Shown here one piece after another: positions 17,779-26,753 of a stretch of 47,783 nucleotides of DNA (the first letter of the stretch is position 1; every line of letters begins with the position of its first letter). The position numbers and the translations under genes were made by a program. The notes under the pieces were generated by a model, which searched no databases, was not told the origin of the DNA, and saw only the letters and a program-made list of their open reading frames with translations. The DNA is from Akkermansiaceae bacterium (lineage in GTDB: Bacteria > Verrucomicrobiota > Verrucomicrobiia > Verrucomicrobiales > Akkermansiaceae), in contig JALZUC010000017.1 of the NCBI GenBank assembly GCA_023301765.1, positions 1 through 47,783 of the forward strand, in the 5' to 3' direction.

Positions 17779-19083
17779 CTAACTAGTAAATATCTCACTG
17801 ACATTATTTTTACTGTTATGCCATTTCGTCAATTTAGGATTAAGGTGACGTAACTGACTAAACCATAAATTATTAATCGGAGTATTAGGTCGGTGTATTA
17901 CATTCATACCCTGCCTAATACCACCACCGCCATGGCCCGCAAAGAGGATAGGTAAATTTCCTCTAGTGTGTTTATGACGTAAACCAGATGTAAAGGTAAT
18001 CATGGAGTGATAAAAAAGACTATTTCCATCAGGCTGTTGAATCGATTTTAATTTATCAAAGAAATAGGAAAGCATTTCTAAGTTCTTTTTATCACGAGCT
18101 ATATGGGCCGTCTTACCTGCACCCCTATAATGACTCATATCATGTGCGCTTACATTGATCTTCATACTCTTGAGTATAGGGTCAACTCCAAGCATATAGG
18201 ATATAACTCGGGTGTAGTCAGCCTCCATAGCCAGCGCCATAAGGTCGTATGTAAGTTTTACATCATCAATACCCGATAGGGCTTCTGGTGGCTTTTCAAG
18301 GTGCTGTAATGAGCCTTTTTTAGATGATAAATCAAAACTCCGCGCAAGATTTAGCTCCACTTCTCTTAGGCTTGATGTGTATTGATCCAGCACATTTCGG
18401 TCACCTTTCGATAGCTTAGAATTAAGAGATTTTATATCCCTTACTAAAAAGTCCATGATACTTTTTTTCTGAGCAAACTGGCTAGCTAGCTTTTCCTTAC
18501 CCAAATTCCGATTACCATACAGCGCAGTATAGAGTTTCAACGCTCCTTCAATACCTGATATATGTCTACCTTCCTTATTCCATGATATTGAGCGCATACC
18601 TTTACCATTACCACCTTTCAGGCTGGTATTATCAATAGCGGCTATCACAAGAGACGGAAATTTATTATCCTTACCGATATACTCTGCTGCAATTTGGTCA
18701 CAGGTAGGAATAGATGCATTATGACCAAATTTAGGATTAACGGCCGCTGCATCATTTAAAAGGTGTAGCCCTCCGTAGTGTGCAGGTGCTTTTTTAGGGG
18801 GGGCTCCTTTCAATGATAGATTTTGCACAATTGATATATCATCTTTGTGCTCTTTCATGGCTTCAAACATTTTTGGTAACTTCCAGTTCACAGATGTTTT
18901 AGAACCTTTTGGAAACCATTCTTTTGACACACCAAAACCCATAGACATGTAAACTGCACGTGTAGGGATTCCGCCGGCCCCTGTTTTTGCCCTAGCTAGA
19001 CTTTCGAACTGGGGTAATATGAGAGCTGCTGCTGACCCTACGGATTTGGCAATAAATCTTCTGCGTGTATATTCAGTCATCAT
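17779..19083 (-). CDS. DUF1552 family secreted protein with Tat signal
   Basis: 434 residues of the DUF1552 family, abundant in Planctomycetes and Verrucomicrobia and nearly always encoded with a DUF1592-type cytochrome gene, as here (1-nt gap). The N-terminus carries a twin-arginine signal, TRRRFIAKSVG followed by a hydrophobic AAALILPQF, so export is in folded form. Internal features are ARAVYMSMGFG-like strands, PAHYGGLHL, and a C-terminal GLRHKHTRGNLPILFAGHGGG. The biochemical function is not established; a periplasmic redox or substrate-binding role is inferred from the neighbour. Confidence 0.88.
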   Translation of the reverse strand: MMTEYTRRRFIAKSVGSAAALILPQFESLARAKTGAGGIPTRAVYMSMGFGVSKEWFPKGSKTSVNWKLPKMFEAMKEHKDDISIVQNLSLKGAPPKKAPAHYGGLHLLNDAAAVNPKFGHNASIPTCDQIAAEYIGKDNKFPSLVIAAIDNTSLKGGNGKGMRSISWNKEGRHISGIEGALKLYTALYGNRNLGKEKLASQFAQKKSIMDFLVRDIKSLNSKLSKGDRNVLDQYTSSLREVELNLARSFDLSSKKGSLQHLEKPPEALSGIDDVKLTYDLMALAMEADYTRVISYMLGVDPILKSMKINVSAHDMSHYRGAGKTAHIARDKKNLEMLSYFFDKLKSIQQPDGNSLFYHSMITFTSGLRHKHTRGNLPILFAGHGGGGIRQGMNVIHRPNTPINNLWFSQLRHLNPKLTKWHNSKNNVSEIFTS

Positions 19084-19084
19084 A

Positions 19085-21523
19085 TTATTTTTTTGTTAGG
19101 AATGCATCTGATTGCAATACCTGGAAAATTAGATCTTTAAGTTTAAAACCATTTTCTTTATTCAGCTCTAGAATTTTTGTTATTTCACCATTATCAGTGT
19201 ATCTCACCTGTCTCCCTATACCGTATGACATTACTGCTTTAAGAAAACCTTTAGCAATACGTTCATCATTCACTGCTAGGCTCGCAACCAAACCTTCATA
19301 GTCTTTAAATTTTTTCCCGTTAGTCATTTGGCCACTGGCATCAATTGGTAAGTTTCCCTCATGGGTTCTCCAACGGCCCAGCGGACCGAAAGACTCCATA
19401 CCAAAACCTAATGAGTCAATCTTCACATGACATGTGGCACATTGAGGCGTAGTCATGTGGTGCTTAAGAAGATCTCTCGTGGTTTGATGTTCACCAGTGA
19501 TGTCTTCTACTTCTGGGACATCTGCCGGTGCCGGCGGGGGGGAACTATCTAAGAGTTTACGGAGAATATAAACACCTCTTTCTACTGGGGACGTTCTAGC
19601 ACCATTCGAGGTCAACATCTGAACAGAGCCTTGGCCAAGAAGGCCACCTCTCACTTTGTCTTTTCCATTAAGAGTAATTTTGGAAAACTTGTTTTTTTTC
19701 CCGCGAAAATTTTCTATACCGTAGTGTTTAGCTAACTGAGCATTTAACATGGTAAAGTCAGCGGTTACGATGTCTTTAGCGGGTCTGTTCTTTTTAATCA
19801 AATGACGTATAAAAGCTAATGTTTCCTTTTCCATAGCTTTCTTTAACACTGCTTCTTTCTTTTTTAACTGAGGGAAAAGTCCTTCATCAAAGTTTACTAC
19901 GTCTAATCGCTCAAGCTCTAGCCACTGCCCAATAAAACTATTAAAAAATCGATCTGCCTTTGGATCCTGAATCATTCTGTTAAATTGCTTTGAGTAAACC
20001 TCAGGTTTAGTAAGCTCACCCTCCTCAGCAAGCTTAATAAGGGTTTCATCGGGCACTGAACTCCAAAGTAACAGCGAGAGACGATTCGCTATATCCAGCT
20101 GCGTAAGTTCAACATCGTGCTCAACGATAAAAATTAAATTTGGTGATGCTAAGGCGCAAGTCAATGCAACAGATGCGGCATTCCAGAATGAATTACCTTT
20201 TCTTCTATTGAATTTAAAAATAGATGTCATGTCCTTGATCACCTTTGCTGAAATAGGCTGGTGTCTGTATACTTTATACACAAAGCGTTTAAATAAACCT
20301 TCTGCCTCTGAATCCTTAGGGGCTTTACTTATATCACCAAAAATATTTTGCACCTCGTCAGGAACTTCTCTACCTGATGAATAATCCTCCGTTAACTTTG
20401 ACATCAGAGAGTAACCCACATCTATATATGCCTGAAGTTCAGCAGGTGTGGTGTTTAAATCTACACCAAATGTATCAAAACCGAATGCACCCCTATCTTG
20501 AGGGAGAGTATTTACTGGCACCGTCAAACCTAGTAGATCTTTTATCGTATTGGTATACTCTCGGCTATTCATCCGCCTCATTACCCCGGTCCCTTTACTT
20601 GCGATAATGTCTCGGGCATTCGCTGTGGTCTGATACAGTGCATCTAACATCGCCGTCATCTCCTCCTTCCTAGGCTGAACTTCCTCTATAGGAGGCATGT
20701 CACCTACGTTAAGTACATCTAGCACCTCTTGCCAATGTTCCGCATCTGCCTCAGACCTTATCAAGCCTGTATTCATCAACTTATCTATTCTGAAATTACC
20801 TTTTTCTTTTTTGGGTCCGTGACAGCTGATACAATGTTCTTGAGCGAAGGGTTTAACAACGGCCTCAAAATGAGAAATCATCAGGTTTCCGTTTTCATTC
20901 CTTAGAGTTTCTGTATTCACAATAACTTCCGGCTTTAAAATCGCCTCGGTTTTAGTTTGCTCTACAGGTACAGCATTACCTTCAACACTTTCGTCCCCCA
21001 TCAACTGCTGCTGAGCTATTTTAACTTCAGCTTCTATTCTCTCAGGGACTGTAGAGGCCTCTCCATCATTATCAGCCAGCAGTTTTACTGAGCTTACCTC
21101 CCGATGATTGATTTCTTGATAACCCACATAGCCTAAGGCGATTAAAATTAAAAATAGCAGCGATGGTAAAAGAAGTTTATTTTTAGATGGTACTGAGGGA
21201 GGCTTACGTGTCTGTATATCGGGCTTAAAGGATGGCCTCTGAGTAACTAAAAGATTTCTGCGAACTCCCTCAGGGGCAGGGAAAATCATGATGCACAGAC
21301 AAACCTTGCATACGATTTCGGTATCAAATTGAGAATCATTGATGCTGTATTTCTGGTTACAGTCGGGACAGTGCACCTTACTTATCTGAGTTGCCTCCAC
21401 ACTCTGGGTAGTAGGTAAGCTAAGTAATGTTAGCTGGTTACATTGCTGGCACTGTATCTCTTTACCGAGTATCGATTCATCGATATTGTATTTTTGATTA
21501 CAATTTCTACAATATACTTTCAT
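19085..21523 (-). CDS. Planctomycete-type cytochrome c / DUF1592 protein with N-terminal zinc ribbons
   Basis: 812 residues. Two MJ0042-like zinc ribbons (C5, C8, C25, C28; then HCPDC and CKVC) come first, then a transmembrane segment (LLLPSLLFLILIALGYVG). The planctomycete cytochrome domain has haem motif CISCH near residue 230. After it come the DUF1587, DUF1595, DUF1592, DUF1588 and DUF1585 blocks (for example REYTNTIKDLLGL, LSLLLWSSVPDE, NGARTSPVERGVYIL, and CATCH with KIDSLGFGMESFGPLGRWR). Cytoplasmic zinc ribbons joined to a periplasmic haem protein across the membrane are unusual and hint at sensing. It starts the unit with the DUF1552 gene. A palindromic site lies about 100 nt upstream. 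Confidence 0.88.
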   Translation of the reverse strand: MKVYCRNCNQKYNIDESILGKEIQCQQCNQLTLLSLPTTQSVEATQISKVHCPDCNQKYSINDSQFDTEIVCKVCLCIMIFPAPEGVRRNLLVTQRPSFKPDIQTRKPPSVPSKNKLLLPSLLFLILIALGYVGYQEINHREVSSVKLLADNDGEASTVPERIEAEVKIAQQQLMGDESVEGNAVPVEQTKTEAILKPEVIVNTETLRNENGNLMISHFEAVVKPFAQEHCISCHGPKKEKGNFRIDKLMNTGLIRSEADAEHWQEVLDVLNVGDMPPIEEVQPRKEEMTAMLDALYQTTANARDIIASKGTGVMRRMNSREYTNTIKDLLGLTVPVNTLPQDRGAFGFDTFGVDLNTTPAELQAYIDVGYSLMSKLTEDYSSGREVPDEVQNIFGDISKAPKDSEAEGLFKRFVYKVYRHQPISAKVIKDMTSIFKFNRRKGNSFWNAASVALTCALASPNLIFIVEHDVELTQLDIANRLSLLLWSSVPDETLIKLAEEGELTKPEVYSKQFNRMIQDPKADRFFNSFIGQWLELERLDVVNFDEGLFPQLKKKEAVLKKAMEKETLAFIRHLIKKNRPAKDIVTADFTMLNAQLAKHYGIENFRGKKNKFSKITLNGKDKVRGGLLGQGSVQMLTSNGARTSPVERGVYILRKLLDSSPPPAPADVPEVEDITGEHQTTRDLLKHHMTTPQCATCHVKIDSLGFGMESFGPLGRWRTHEGNLPIDASGQMTNGKKFKDYEGLVASLAVNDERIAKGFLKAVMSYGIGRQVRYTDNGEITKILELNKENGFKLKDLIFQVLQSDAFLTKK

Positions 21524-21620
21524 CGTTTCTAATTTAAATCCTACTATAAATAGATAATCAATTTACCATAATCCTAGTATTTATCTACTATAGTTTTCAT
21601 AGACTCCTAAAAAAAATCTC

Positions 21621-21642
21621 CATGTAACAGTTTACATGTAAA
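21621..21642. promoter_or_regulatory. Overlapping palindromes upstream of the cytochrome/DUF1592 gene
   Basis: CATGTAA (21621-21627) and TTACATG (21632-21638) form an inverted repeat with spacer CAGT. The right arm is also the centre of the perfect 12-bp palindrome TTTACATGTAAA (21631-21642). Three half-sites about 100 nt before the gene suggest a cooperative operator. The regulator is unknown. Confidence 0.4.
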
Positions 21643-21747
21643 AGCGAGTTATAATTTTTTTGTATCTGATATATCCTGCCCGTTCTCTAGGCCTCAGGTA
21701 TTTTTATTTAAACGTCACTGACCAAGTTAAATAGTGAGTTTTTATCC

Positions 21748-22098
21748 TGACGATCGACGTTTCAAGAGGCGTTCGATCTCCGTATTTCTACAGTGACTTT
21801 CAAGTAAGTCACAGACGGCTAAGCTGCAGAAAAAAATGGGCTGCTTTATGGGCTGATCCCGCAAGGGAGACAGGTTTATACTACCCCCTCAGATAAGTGT
21901 ATCTGTTCTTCTGCAGTTACTTATCAGCAAGATATACCTCTGAGTTGAGGTAAGGGTCCACATAGCGCGTAATGGAGGTAGCTCTCAGAAGGGAAACTGA
22001 TTAGGCAGGGGTAATCGTTAGCTCTGTGGATTTGCTCAGCATCGTCGTAATCACCTTAACGTAGCAGGCAGTGGGATCAATTTCACAGCTCCTAGCAT
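21748..22098 (+). ncRNA. Hairpin-rich gene-free stretch, candidate structured RNA
   Basis: Within 350 nt I find an 8-bp stem (CTGCAGAA 21824-21831 with TTCTGCAG 21909-21916) enclosing two hairpins: TCCC-GCAA-GGGA (21857-21868, a GNRA loop) and CAGATA-AGTG-TATCTG (21890-21905). Outside it lie GTGACTT/AAGTCAC (21793-21812), TACCTC-TGAGTT-GAGGTA (21935-21952), and a longer-range TCCACA/TGTGGA pair (21957-21962 with 22025-22030). A strong hairpin terminator follows. It does not match the conserved parts of tmRNA, RNase P RNA, SRP RNA, 6S RNA or riboswitches that I know. The strand is uncertain: on the minus strand there is also an open frame of about 45 codons (roughly 21880 to 21749) ending IERLLKRRSSG, so a decayed gene is the main alternative. 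Confidence 0.35.
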
Positions 22099-22136
22099 AA
22101 AAAAACGGCTCACTATTATAGTGAGCCGTTTTATAA
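22099..22136 (-). terminator. Terminator of mscL, usable on both strands
   Basis: A 13-bp perfect stem (AAAACGGCTCACT with AGTGAGCCGTTTT) and a 5-nt loop. On the minus strand it is followed by an uninterrupted T-run just past mscL. On the plus strand it ends in TTTTATAAAATTT, so it could also end a transcript from the hairpin-rich stretch. Confidence 0.85.
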
Positions 22137-22156
22137 AATTTGGTAGCTATGTAAGC

Positions 22157-22564
22157 TTACTTCTGAAGAAGGTCACGGATTTCTCCAAGAAGAACCTCTT
22201 GCTTATCCGGCTCAGGAGCTGGTGCTTCCTCTTCATTCTTCTTAGTTGCCTTCTCAATGTATTTTACCATTACAAAAAGAGCAAAACCTACAATGATGAG
22301 GTTGATTGTATTATTAATGAAAATACCATGAGCTACTGTAGGACCAGCTTTCTGCGCTGCTTCCACAGTCTCATAAATTTTGCCATCCATTGCGTAATGC
22401 AGCTGACTGAAGTCAGGTAGCTTACAGAGACCGCCGATCAGTGGCATCAGGATATTACTCACGAGTGATTTAACACAGAGACCAAAGGCACCACCAAGAA
22501 TAATACCTACAGCCATGTCAAAGGCGTTACCTTTGATAATGAAGTCTTTGAAGTCTTTTAACAT
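22157..22564 (-). CDS. mscL: Large-conductance mechanosensitive channel
   Basis: MscL opens under membrane tension to release solutes during osmotic downshock. From ATG 22564 the product is 135 residues and begins MLKDFKDFIIKGNAFDMAVG, the canonical amphipathic N-terminal helix plus TM1 start. TM1 carries the small-residue gate (GIILGGAFGLCVKSLVSN), the periplasmic loop spans about residues 45-75, TM2 is NLIIVGFALFVMVKYI, and the C-terminal helix ends LLGEIRDLLQK. An upstream in-frame TTG would add 16 residues absent from the family. It ends at a strong terminator. Confidence 0.96.
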   Translation of the reverse strand: MLKDFKDFIIKGNAFDMAVGIILGGAFGLCVKSLVSNILMPLIGGLCKLPDFSQLHYAMDGKIYETVEAAQKAGPTVAHGIFINNTINLIIVGFALFVMVKYIEKATKKNEEEAPAPEPDKQEVLLGEIRDLLQK

Positions 22565-22662
22565 AATATTTAGTTCTATTTTTTTGTTTTTGCTTATCTT
22601 TAAGCGTTGCAAGACCCGCTGATAGTTTAATTCATTATAAATGACAATATATTAGTATGCAT

Positions 22663-24198
22663 TTACTTACTATCGTTAAGCTCTAATCTTACGCCTTTTT
22701 TCGTAGTTACGAGCTGATTTAATAGTATCTGCATAGATTCCGCACGCTTTGGCTCTTTCTTAATAAGGTTTTTTCTCTCACCTACATCTGTAGCGAGATT
22801 ATACAGCTGACCTTTATTTTTTTCTTGGCCTTTAGACGGTGCAATAAACTTCCATTGCCCTTTCCGAATAGCCAGACCCTTGGCCTCTTGTATAAGTACC
22901 TCGGTGCCCTTCTGGTCCTCACCTAAGAGAGTAGTAAGTATATCCCTACTATCCATACCTTGATCATCACTAAGTGCTACCCCCAACAAATCTGAAAAAC
23001 TCGCCATAAAATCAATCTGACTCACCATAGCGGCAGAGACACCTGGCTTAATTTTCCTAGGCCAGCGCACTATGAATGGCACGCGAGTTCCACCTTCATA
23101 GATCTGATACTTCCCACCTCTATAGGGGCCAGACCCATCATGTCCATGGTCAGATTCTTTTTCTGATTTCTTAACAGTCGTTCCGTCTTCATAGCCATCA
23201 TCATACACAGGGCCATTATCACTGGAGAAAATTACGATCGTATTTTCCGCTAAACCGCGCTCCTCAAGAACTTTTGTAATCTCACCCACACACCAGTCTA
23301 GCTGCACCATGGCATCACCTCGTAGGGAGTGTTGTGACTTTCCGTGAAACATTTTATTAGGTGCACGAGGCACATGGATATCTGAGGCTGCCCAGTATAG
23401 AAAGAACGGCTCGCCCTTCTTCTGAGCAGAGATATATTTACGTGCTTGTTTAGAGAATTCTAAGGCTATCGTCTCATCATTCCACAGAGCTGATTTACCT
23501 CCCCACATGTAGCCTATACGGCCGATACCATTGATCACACTATTGTTGTGGCCATGGGTACTTTTATAGTAACTCATGGCAGCAGGGTCTTTCCTTGCAT
23601 CCGGATAAATAGTTCCTCTGAATCCTTTAGGTGGTTTTTTACCTACATATAGAGGGTCTTTAGGGTCAAGATCACGCACACGATAATTTTCTAAATAAAC
23701 ACAGGGTACTCGATCATTCGTGGAAGGAAGGAGAAAAGAATAATCAAAACCTAGCTCCAGCGGTCCGGGCTTCACCTCACCATTCCAGTCCACTCGGTTT
23801 TTACCATCTCCTATACCCAGATGCCATTTACCTATAACAGCTGTCTTGTAGCCCGCTTTTTTAAACAACCTAGGTAAGGTAAACATCTTCGGTTTAATGA
23901 CCATAGGTGCATTAGGCGCAAGTATCCGCACATTATGTCTAAAGCCATGCACTCCCGTAAGCATAGAGAAACGCGACGGCGTGCACGTAGCCGCAGAACA
24001 ATGTCCGTCTGTAAATCTGAGCGATTCTTTTGCTAGCTTATCAAGGTGCGGTGTAGGGATCAGCTCTGCACCATATGCCCCCAGATCACCGTACCCCACA
24101 TCATCTCCATAGATAATGATAACATTCGGCTTCTCCTCCGCTACTATAGCGAGCGGCAGTGTGAGTAATACCGCAGTCAGTGTATTGAAAAATTTCAT
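22663..24198 (-). CDS. Secreted formylglycine-dependent sulfatase
   Basis: 511-residue arylsulfatase-family enzyme. The signal peptide ends about residue 20 (AIVA/EE). GDDVGYGDLG supplies calcium-binding D32 and D33. CTPSR (C72) is the CxPSR signature whose cysteine becomes formylglycine. GKWHLG and IVIFSSDNGP complete the metal and sulfate site. These enzymes hydrolyse sulfate esters, usually of sulfated polysaccharides or glycans, in the periplasm or outside the cell. The substrate cannot be read from the sequence. It requires a formylglycine-generating or anaerobic maturase enzyme not seen in the window. Together with the agarase-like hydrolase it fits growth on marine polysaccharides. Confidence 0.93.
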   Translation of the reverse strand: MKFFNTLTAVLLTLPLAIVAEEKPNVIIIYGDDVGYGDLGAYGAELIPTPHLDKLAKESLRFTDGHCSAATCTPSRFSMLTGVHGFRHNVRILAPNAPMVIKPKMFTLPRLFKKAGYKTAVIGKWHLGIGDGKNRVDWNGEVKPGPLELGFDYSFLLPSTNDRVPCVYLENYRVRDLDPKDPLYVGKKPPKGFRGTIYPDARKDPAAMSYYKSTHGHNNSVINGIGRIGYMWGGKSALWNDETIALEFSKQARKYISAQKKGEPFFLYWAASDIHVPRAPNKMFHGKSQHSLRGDAMVQLDWCVGEITKVLEERGLAENTIVIFSSDNGPVYDDGYEDGTTVKKSEKESDHGHDGSGPYRGGKYQIYEGGTRVPFIVRWPRKIKPGVSAAMVSQIDFMASFSDLLGVALSDDQGMDSRDILTTLLGEDQKGTEVLIQEAKGLAIRKGQWKFIAPSKGQEKNKGQLYNLATDVGERKNLIKKEPKRAESMQILLNQLVTTKKGVRLELNDSK

Positions 24199-24408
24199 AA
24201 TTTGCTCAGTATTCTCTACTACATATACAGAAATACCTGTTAGAGGGTTTCATAGATTACTTATCCTTCTACAATTACGTATTAGTGCTCAGTCACCTTA
24301 CATAAATACACCTTGCTAATGAAGGGGATACACTTCCGCCTTAGACCATAGTAAGCTAAATATGCTACTACTATATGAGTGAAAGGCACCTTGGCTTTAT
24401 AACACTGT

Positions 24409-25047
24409 TTATAATGGTGCCACAATAAGCTCATCACCCTGCTTGATATCCACTTTACCCTCCACGTTAGGAAGTGGGTCTGCAACGGTAGCCTCAGCAT
24501 CCATACGTGTGATAATCACTTCACCTACGATCCCAGTGTTACGACGTATCGCCAGCTTAGTGCCCTGCCTTACATTACTCTGTTTCACATCAAGAACTAC
24601 AAATTGAATCTGCCCGTCCACCTCTGCGACCTCACTTACCTGAGCCATCACCATGGCCTGAGATATAAGCTTTGCGCGTCGGGCTGTTTTATCACGCTGG
24701 CCTGATGCCCGCTCATTCATGGCCAGTGTCTCTGCCTCAGCCTGCTGTTGCTTCATCTCAGCTGCGGCTTTATCAGCTAGTAATTGTTTATTCTGCTCTT
24801 CTAGCTCCTTAAGTTTTGTTGTAGACATCGTATCAGGTAGTTCCGCGGGTTGCGGTTTAGGCATCGGGCGGGCACCACGCAGACGGTCTACCTCTATTTG
24901 CAAGCGTGCATTTTCATCTAGCAGCTCCTGTGCTGAAACTCTACGCCCGTCTTCTTTCTCACCATTTTTCATGGCACCAAAAGATAGAACCAAAGCTGTT
25001 AGCAGCACCACGGCTGTGGAGCCGAGCAAAATCTGAGTTACGTTCAT
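24409..25047 (-). CDS. Membrane-anchored coiled-coil protein of unknown function
   Basis: 212 residues from ATG 25047; the upstream TTG adds 16 residues before the membrane segment and is less likely. One transmembrane helix (about 5-23, ILLGSTAVVLLTALVLSFG) is followed by a long charged coiled coil (about 35-125, rich in E, Q, K and A) and a compact C-terminal beta domain (about 135-212). The latter has QFVVLDVKQSNVRQGTKLAIRR, GEVIITRMDAEATVADPLP and IKQGDELIVAPL. That C-terminal layout resembles the small beta barrels of FlgT-C or MreC-like proteins, but I cannot assign a family. Topology suggests a periplasmic scaffold. It diverges from the WalJ-like gene. Confidence 0.7.
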   Translation of the reverse strand: MNVTQILLGSTAVVLLTALVLSFGAMKNGEKEDGRRVSAQELLDENARLQIEVDRLRGARPMPKPQPAELPDTMSTTKLKELEEQNKQLLADKAAAEMKQQQAEAETLAMNERASGQRDKTARRAKLISQAMVMAQVSEVAEVDGQIQFVVLDVKQSNVRQGTKLAIRRNTGIVGEVIITRMDAEATVADPLPNVEGKVDIKQGDELIVAPL

Positions 25048-25158
25048 GCCTGCTAATCTGGAGGATAATTCTAGGCTTAACAAGTATTTATCCACAACCA
25101 GACAAACCAGCTGACTACATACTTGAATAAATCTATCACCACATGCAGAGTCTAGCGC

Positions 25159-26004
25159 ATGATGCGGATGGCGGTGCTAGGGAGTGGAAGCGGGGGGAAT
25201 GCCACCATTGTCCAGTGTGGCTCCACACTCATTCTCATCGACGCCGGCCTTAGCGCTAAGCAGCTAGTTCTACGTATGGAAATACTTGGTATCCACCCCG
25301 AGCAACTAGATGCCATTCTCCTTACTCACGAGCATAGTGATCACGCTAGAGGTGTAGATGTCCTCCTCAGAGAACGAGATATACCAGTTTACGCTAATGC
25401 CCTGACACGTGAGGCTCTCAGCTATAAAATGAAAAGTATCATCCCATGGCGTGTTTTTCACAGTGGTCAGGACTTCGATATAGGGGAACTACGGATACAG
25501 GCATTTAAGATTCCACACGACGCCGCAGAGCCAGTTGGCTTCGTACTACATGGTGCTAATACTAAACTTAGTTTGCTGAGTGATGTAGGTCACGTCACTC
25601 ACGTTATCCGAGAGCAGCTCACCGGCAGTCACGCTATCTATGTAGAAGCTAATTATGATGAGCATTTACTAGAAATAGACACCAAGCGCCCATGGGCAAC
25701 TAAACAACGTATCGCCTCCCGTCACGGCCACCTCTCCAATAATCAAACTGCTACCCTCCTCAGTGAAGTCGCCTGTATCAAGCTAAGTCATGTTATTCTC
25801 AGCCACCTGAGCTCTGATTGTAACTCTCCAGACATCGCTACACGAACCATTATTGAAAGTTTAACTAATAAGGGGTTAAATAAAGTACAAGTCCAGTGCG
25901 CAGAGCAACAAAAGCCTACTCCATGGATCAGCCTCATTGGTGATAACACCACTTCACCCGCCCCACCTTTTAATACTACACCATCTTTGTTTGACGCTTT
26001 TTAG
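25159..26004 (+). CDS. MBL-fold metallo-hydrolase, WalJ/YycJ-like
   Basis: 281-residue metallo-beta-lactamase-fold protein. The N-terminus VLGSGSGGNATIV is typical of the WalJ/YycJ group. The metal motif is THEHSDHARG (H57, H59, D61, H62), with later ligands at PHDAAEPVG and LLSDVGHVT, and HLSNNQTA plus VILSHLSSDCNSP near the end. Family members are proposed 5'-3' exonucleases or hydrolases linked to cell-wall and repair pathways; the exact reaction here is not established. ATG at 25159 is followed by a second ATG, so the start may be one codon later. It converges with the acetyltransferase gene. Confidence 0.85.
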   Translation: MMRMAVLGSGSGGNATIVQCGSTLILIDAGLSAKQLVLRMEILGIHPEQLDAILLTHEHSDHARGVDVLLRERDIPVYANALTREALSYKMKSIIPWRVFHSGQDFDIGELRIQAFKIPHDAAEPVGFVLHGANTKLSLLSDVGHVTHVIREQLTGSHAIYVEANYDEHLLEIDTKRPWATKQRIASRHGHLSNNQTATLLSEVACIKLSHVILSHLSSDCNSPDIATRTIIESLTNKGLNKVQVQCAEQQKPTPWISLIGDNTTSPAPPFNTTPSLFDAF

Positions 26005-26055
26005 TACACGTCAATTTTTTAACATATTAGTTTGGTCAGGTTGATTATAAACCTT

Positions 26056-26574
26056 TTATTTTAAAACTCTTCGCATTGGAATCATCGTAGAGTGCTCAAA
26101 CCCCTCTTTCTTAAAGAAATTCTGTGCCTCTTCGCCGATTTTATCCGTCAGTAGAGTAATTCCCTTAAACCCTTTGTTCTCTGCAAAATCGATTACAGAA
26201 TCCAATAGCATAGAGCCATACCCCTGGCCACGGTGGTCTGGATCAATAATAAAATCCTCTAGTACTAGCACTAGCCCGCCTAGTGCAGTAGAGATGGTAA
26301 ACAGTAAATTGATCATGCCAAAAATACGCTCATCATTCCGTAAGACAAATATCCTACCACGGTTGGGCTGCTCAAGAATCATTGATATACCGCGCTCGTG
26401 AGCTTCCCTATCCGGTGTAAAGTCACCCAGTAGCTCCATTAACTCCATCATCAGGTCCAACAGTTCCGGAAAATCCTCAATAGTGGCAGGCTCTACCCTC
26501 ACACCTGTATGATCCAGAGATACTGCATTTGACTGTGAAGTTAGTAATGATTTATCAAGATTCATAATCTTCAT
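26056..26574 (-). CDS. GNAT family N-acetyltransferase
   Basis: 172 residues with the GNAT fold: [18 protein letters not shown] at the start, a beta4 strand with [24 protein letters not shown], where RGQGYG is the acetyl-CoA pyrophosphate loop (motif A), and [11 protein letters not shown] near the end (motif B). The acceptor substrate cannot be predicted. It is transcribed away from rpmH, so the intervening 180 nt hold divergent promoters. Confidence 0.85.
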   Translation of the reverse strand: MKIMNLDKSLLTSQSNAVSLDHTGVRVEPATIEDFPELLDLMMELMELLGDFTPDREAHERGISMILEQPNRGRIFVLRNDERIFGMINLLFTISTALGGLVLVLEDFIIDPDHRGQGYGSMLLDSVIDFAENKGFKGITLLTDKIGEEAQNFFKKEGFEHSTMIPMRRVLK

Positions 26575-26642
26575 ATATTTATCAGGATTTTAACCTCTGT
26601 GGAGTTTTTTTTAATAAATTTGCTTTTCCGGACAATGTCGGG

Positions 26643-26670
26643 TTGACAATAAGTAAAAATTCCCTAGGTT
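26643..26670 (+). promoter_or_regulatory. Candidate promoter of rpmH
   Basis: A perfect -35 TTGACA (26643-26648) and TAGGTT (26665-26670), 16 nt apart, about 84 nt before the rpmH start. The -10 matches the TAGG/TAGA form seen before tRNA-Pro and the metalloprotease gene. Confidence 0.45.
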
Positions 26671-26753
26671 GCCCGCCCGTCCACAAAGCAGGAGTTGGTT
26701 TCCACCTTTTCTTATATATACCGGACACAAATCAATCACTAACGTCTTTCATC

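Noticed and set aside
21748-22098. RNase P RNA, tmRNA, 6S RNA, cobalamin riboswitch or group I intron
   Set aside because: Local resemblances (GGGAAACTG, AAGATATA, CACAGACGGC) occur but the ordered conserved elements of each family are missing.
24282-24500. Minus-strand 72-codon frame between the sulfatase and the coiled-coil gene
   Set aside because: It overlaps the 3' end of the coiled-coil gene in another frame and has no recognisable feature.
25088-25096. Perfect DnaA box TTATCCACA before the WalJ-like gene
   Set aside because: Isolated 9-mer with no further boxes or AT-rich unwinding region nearby; one or two are expected by chance in this length.
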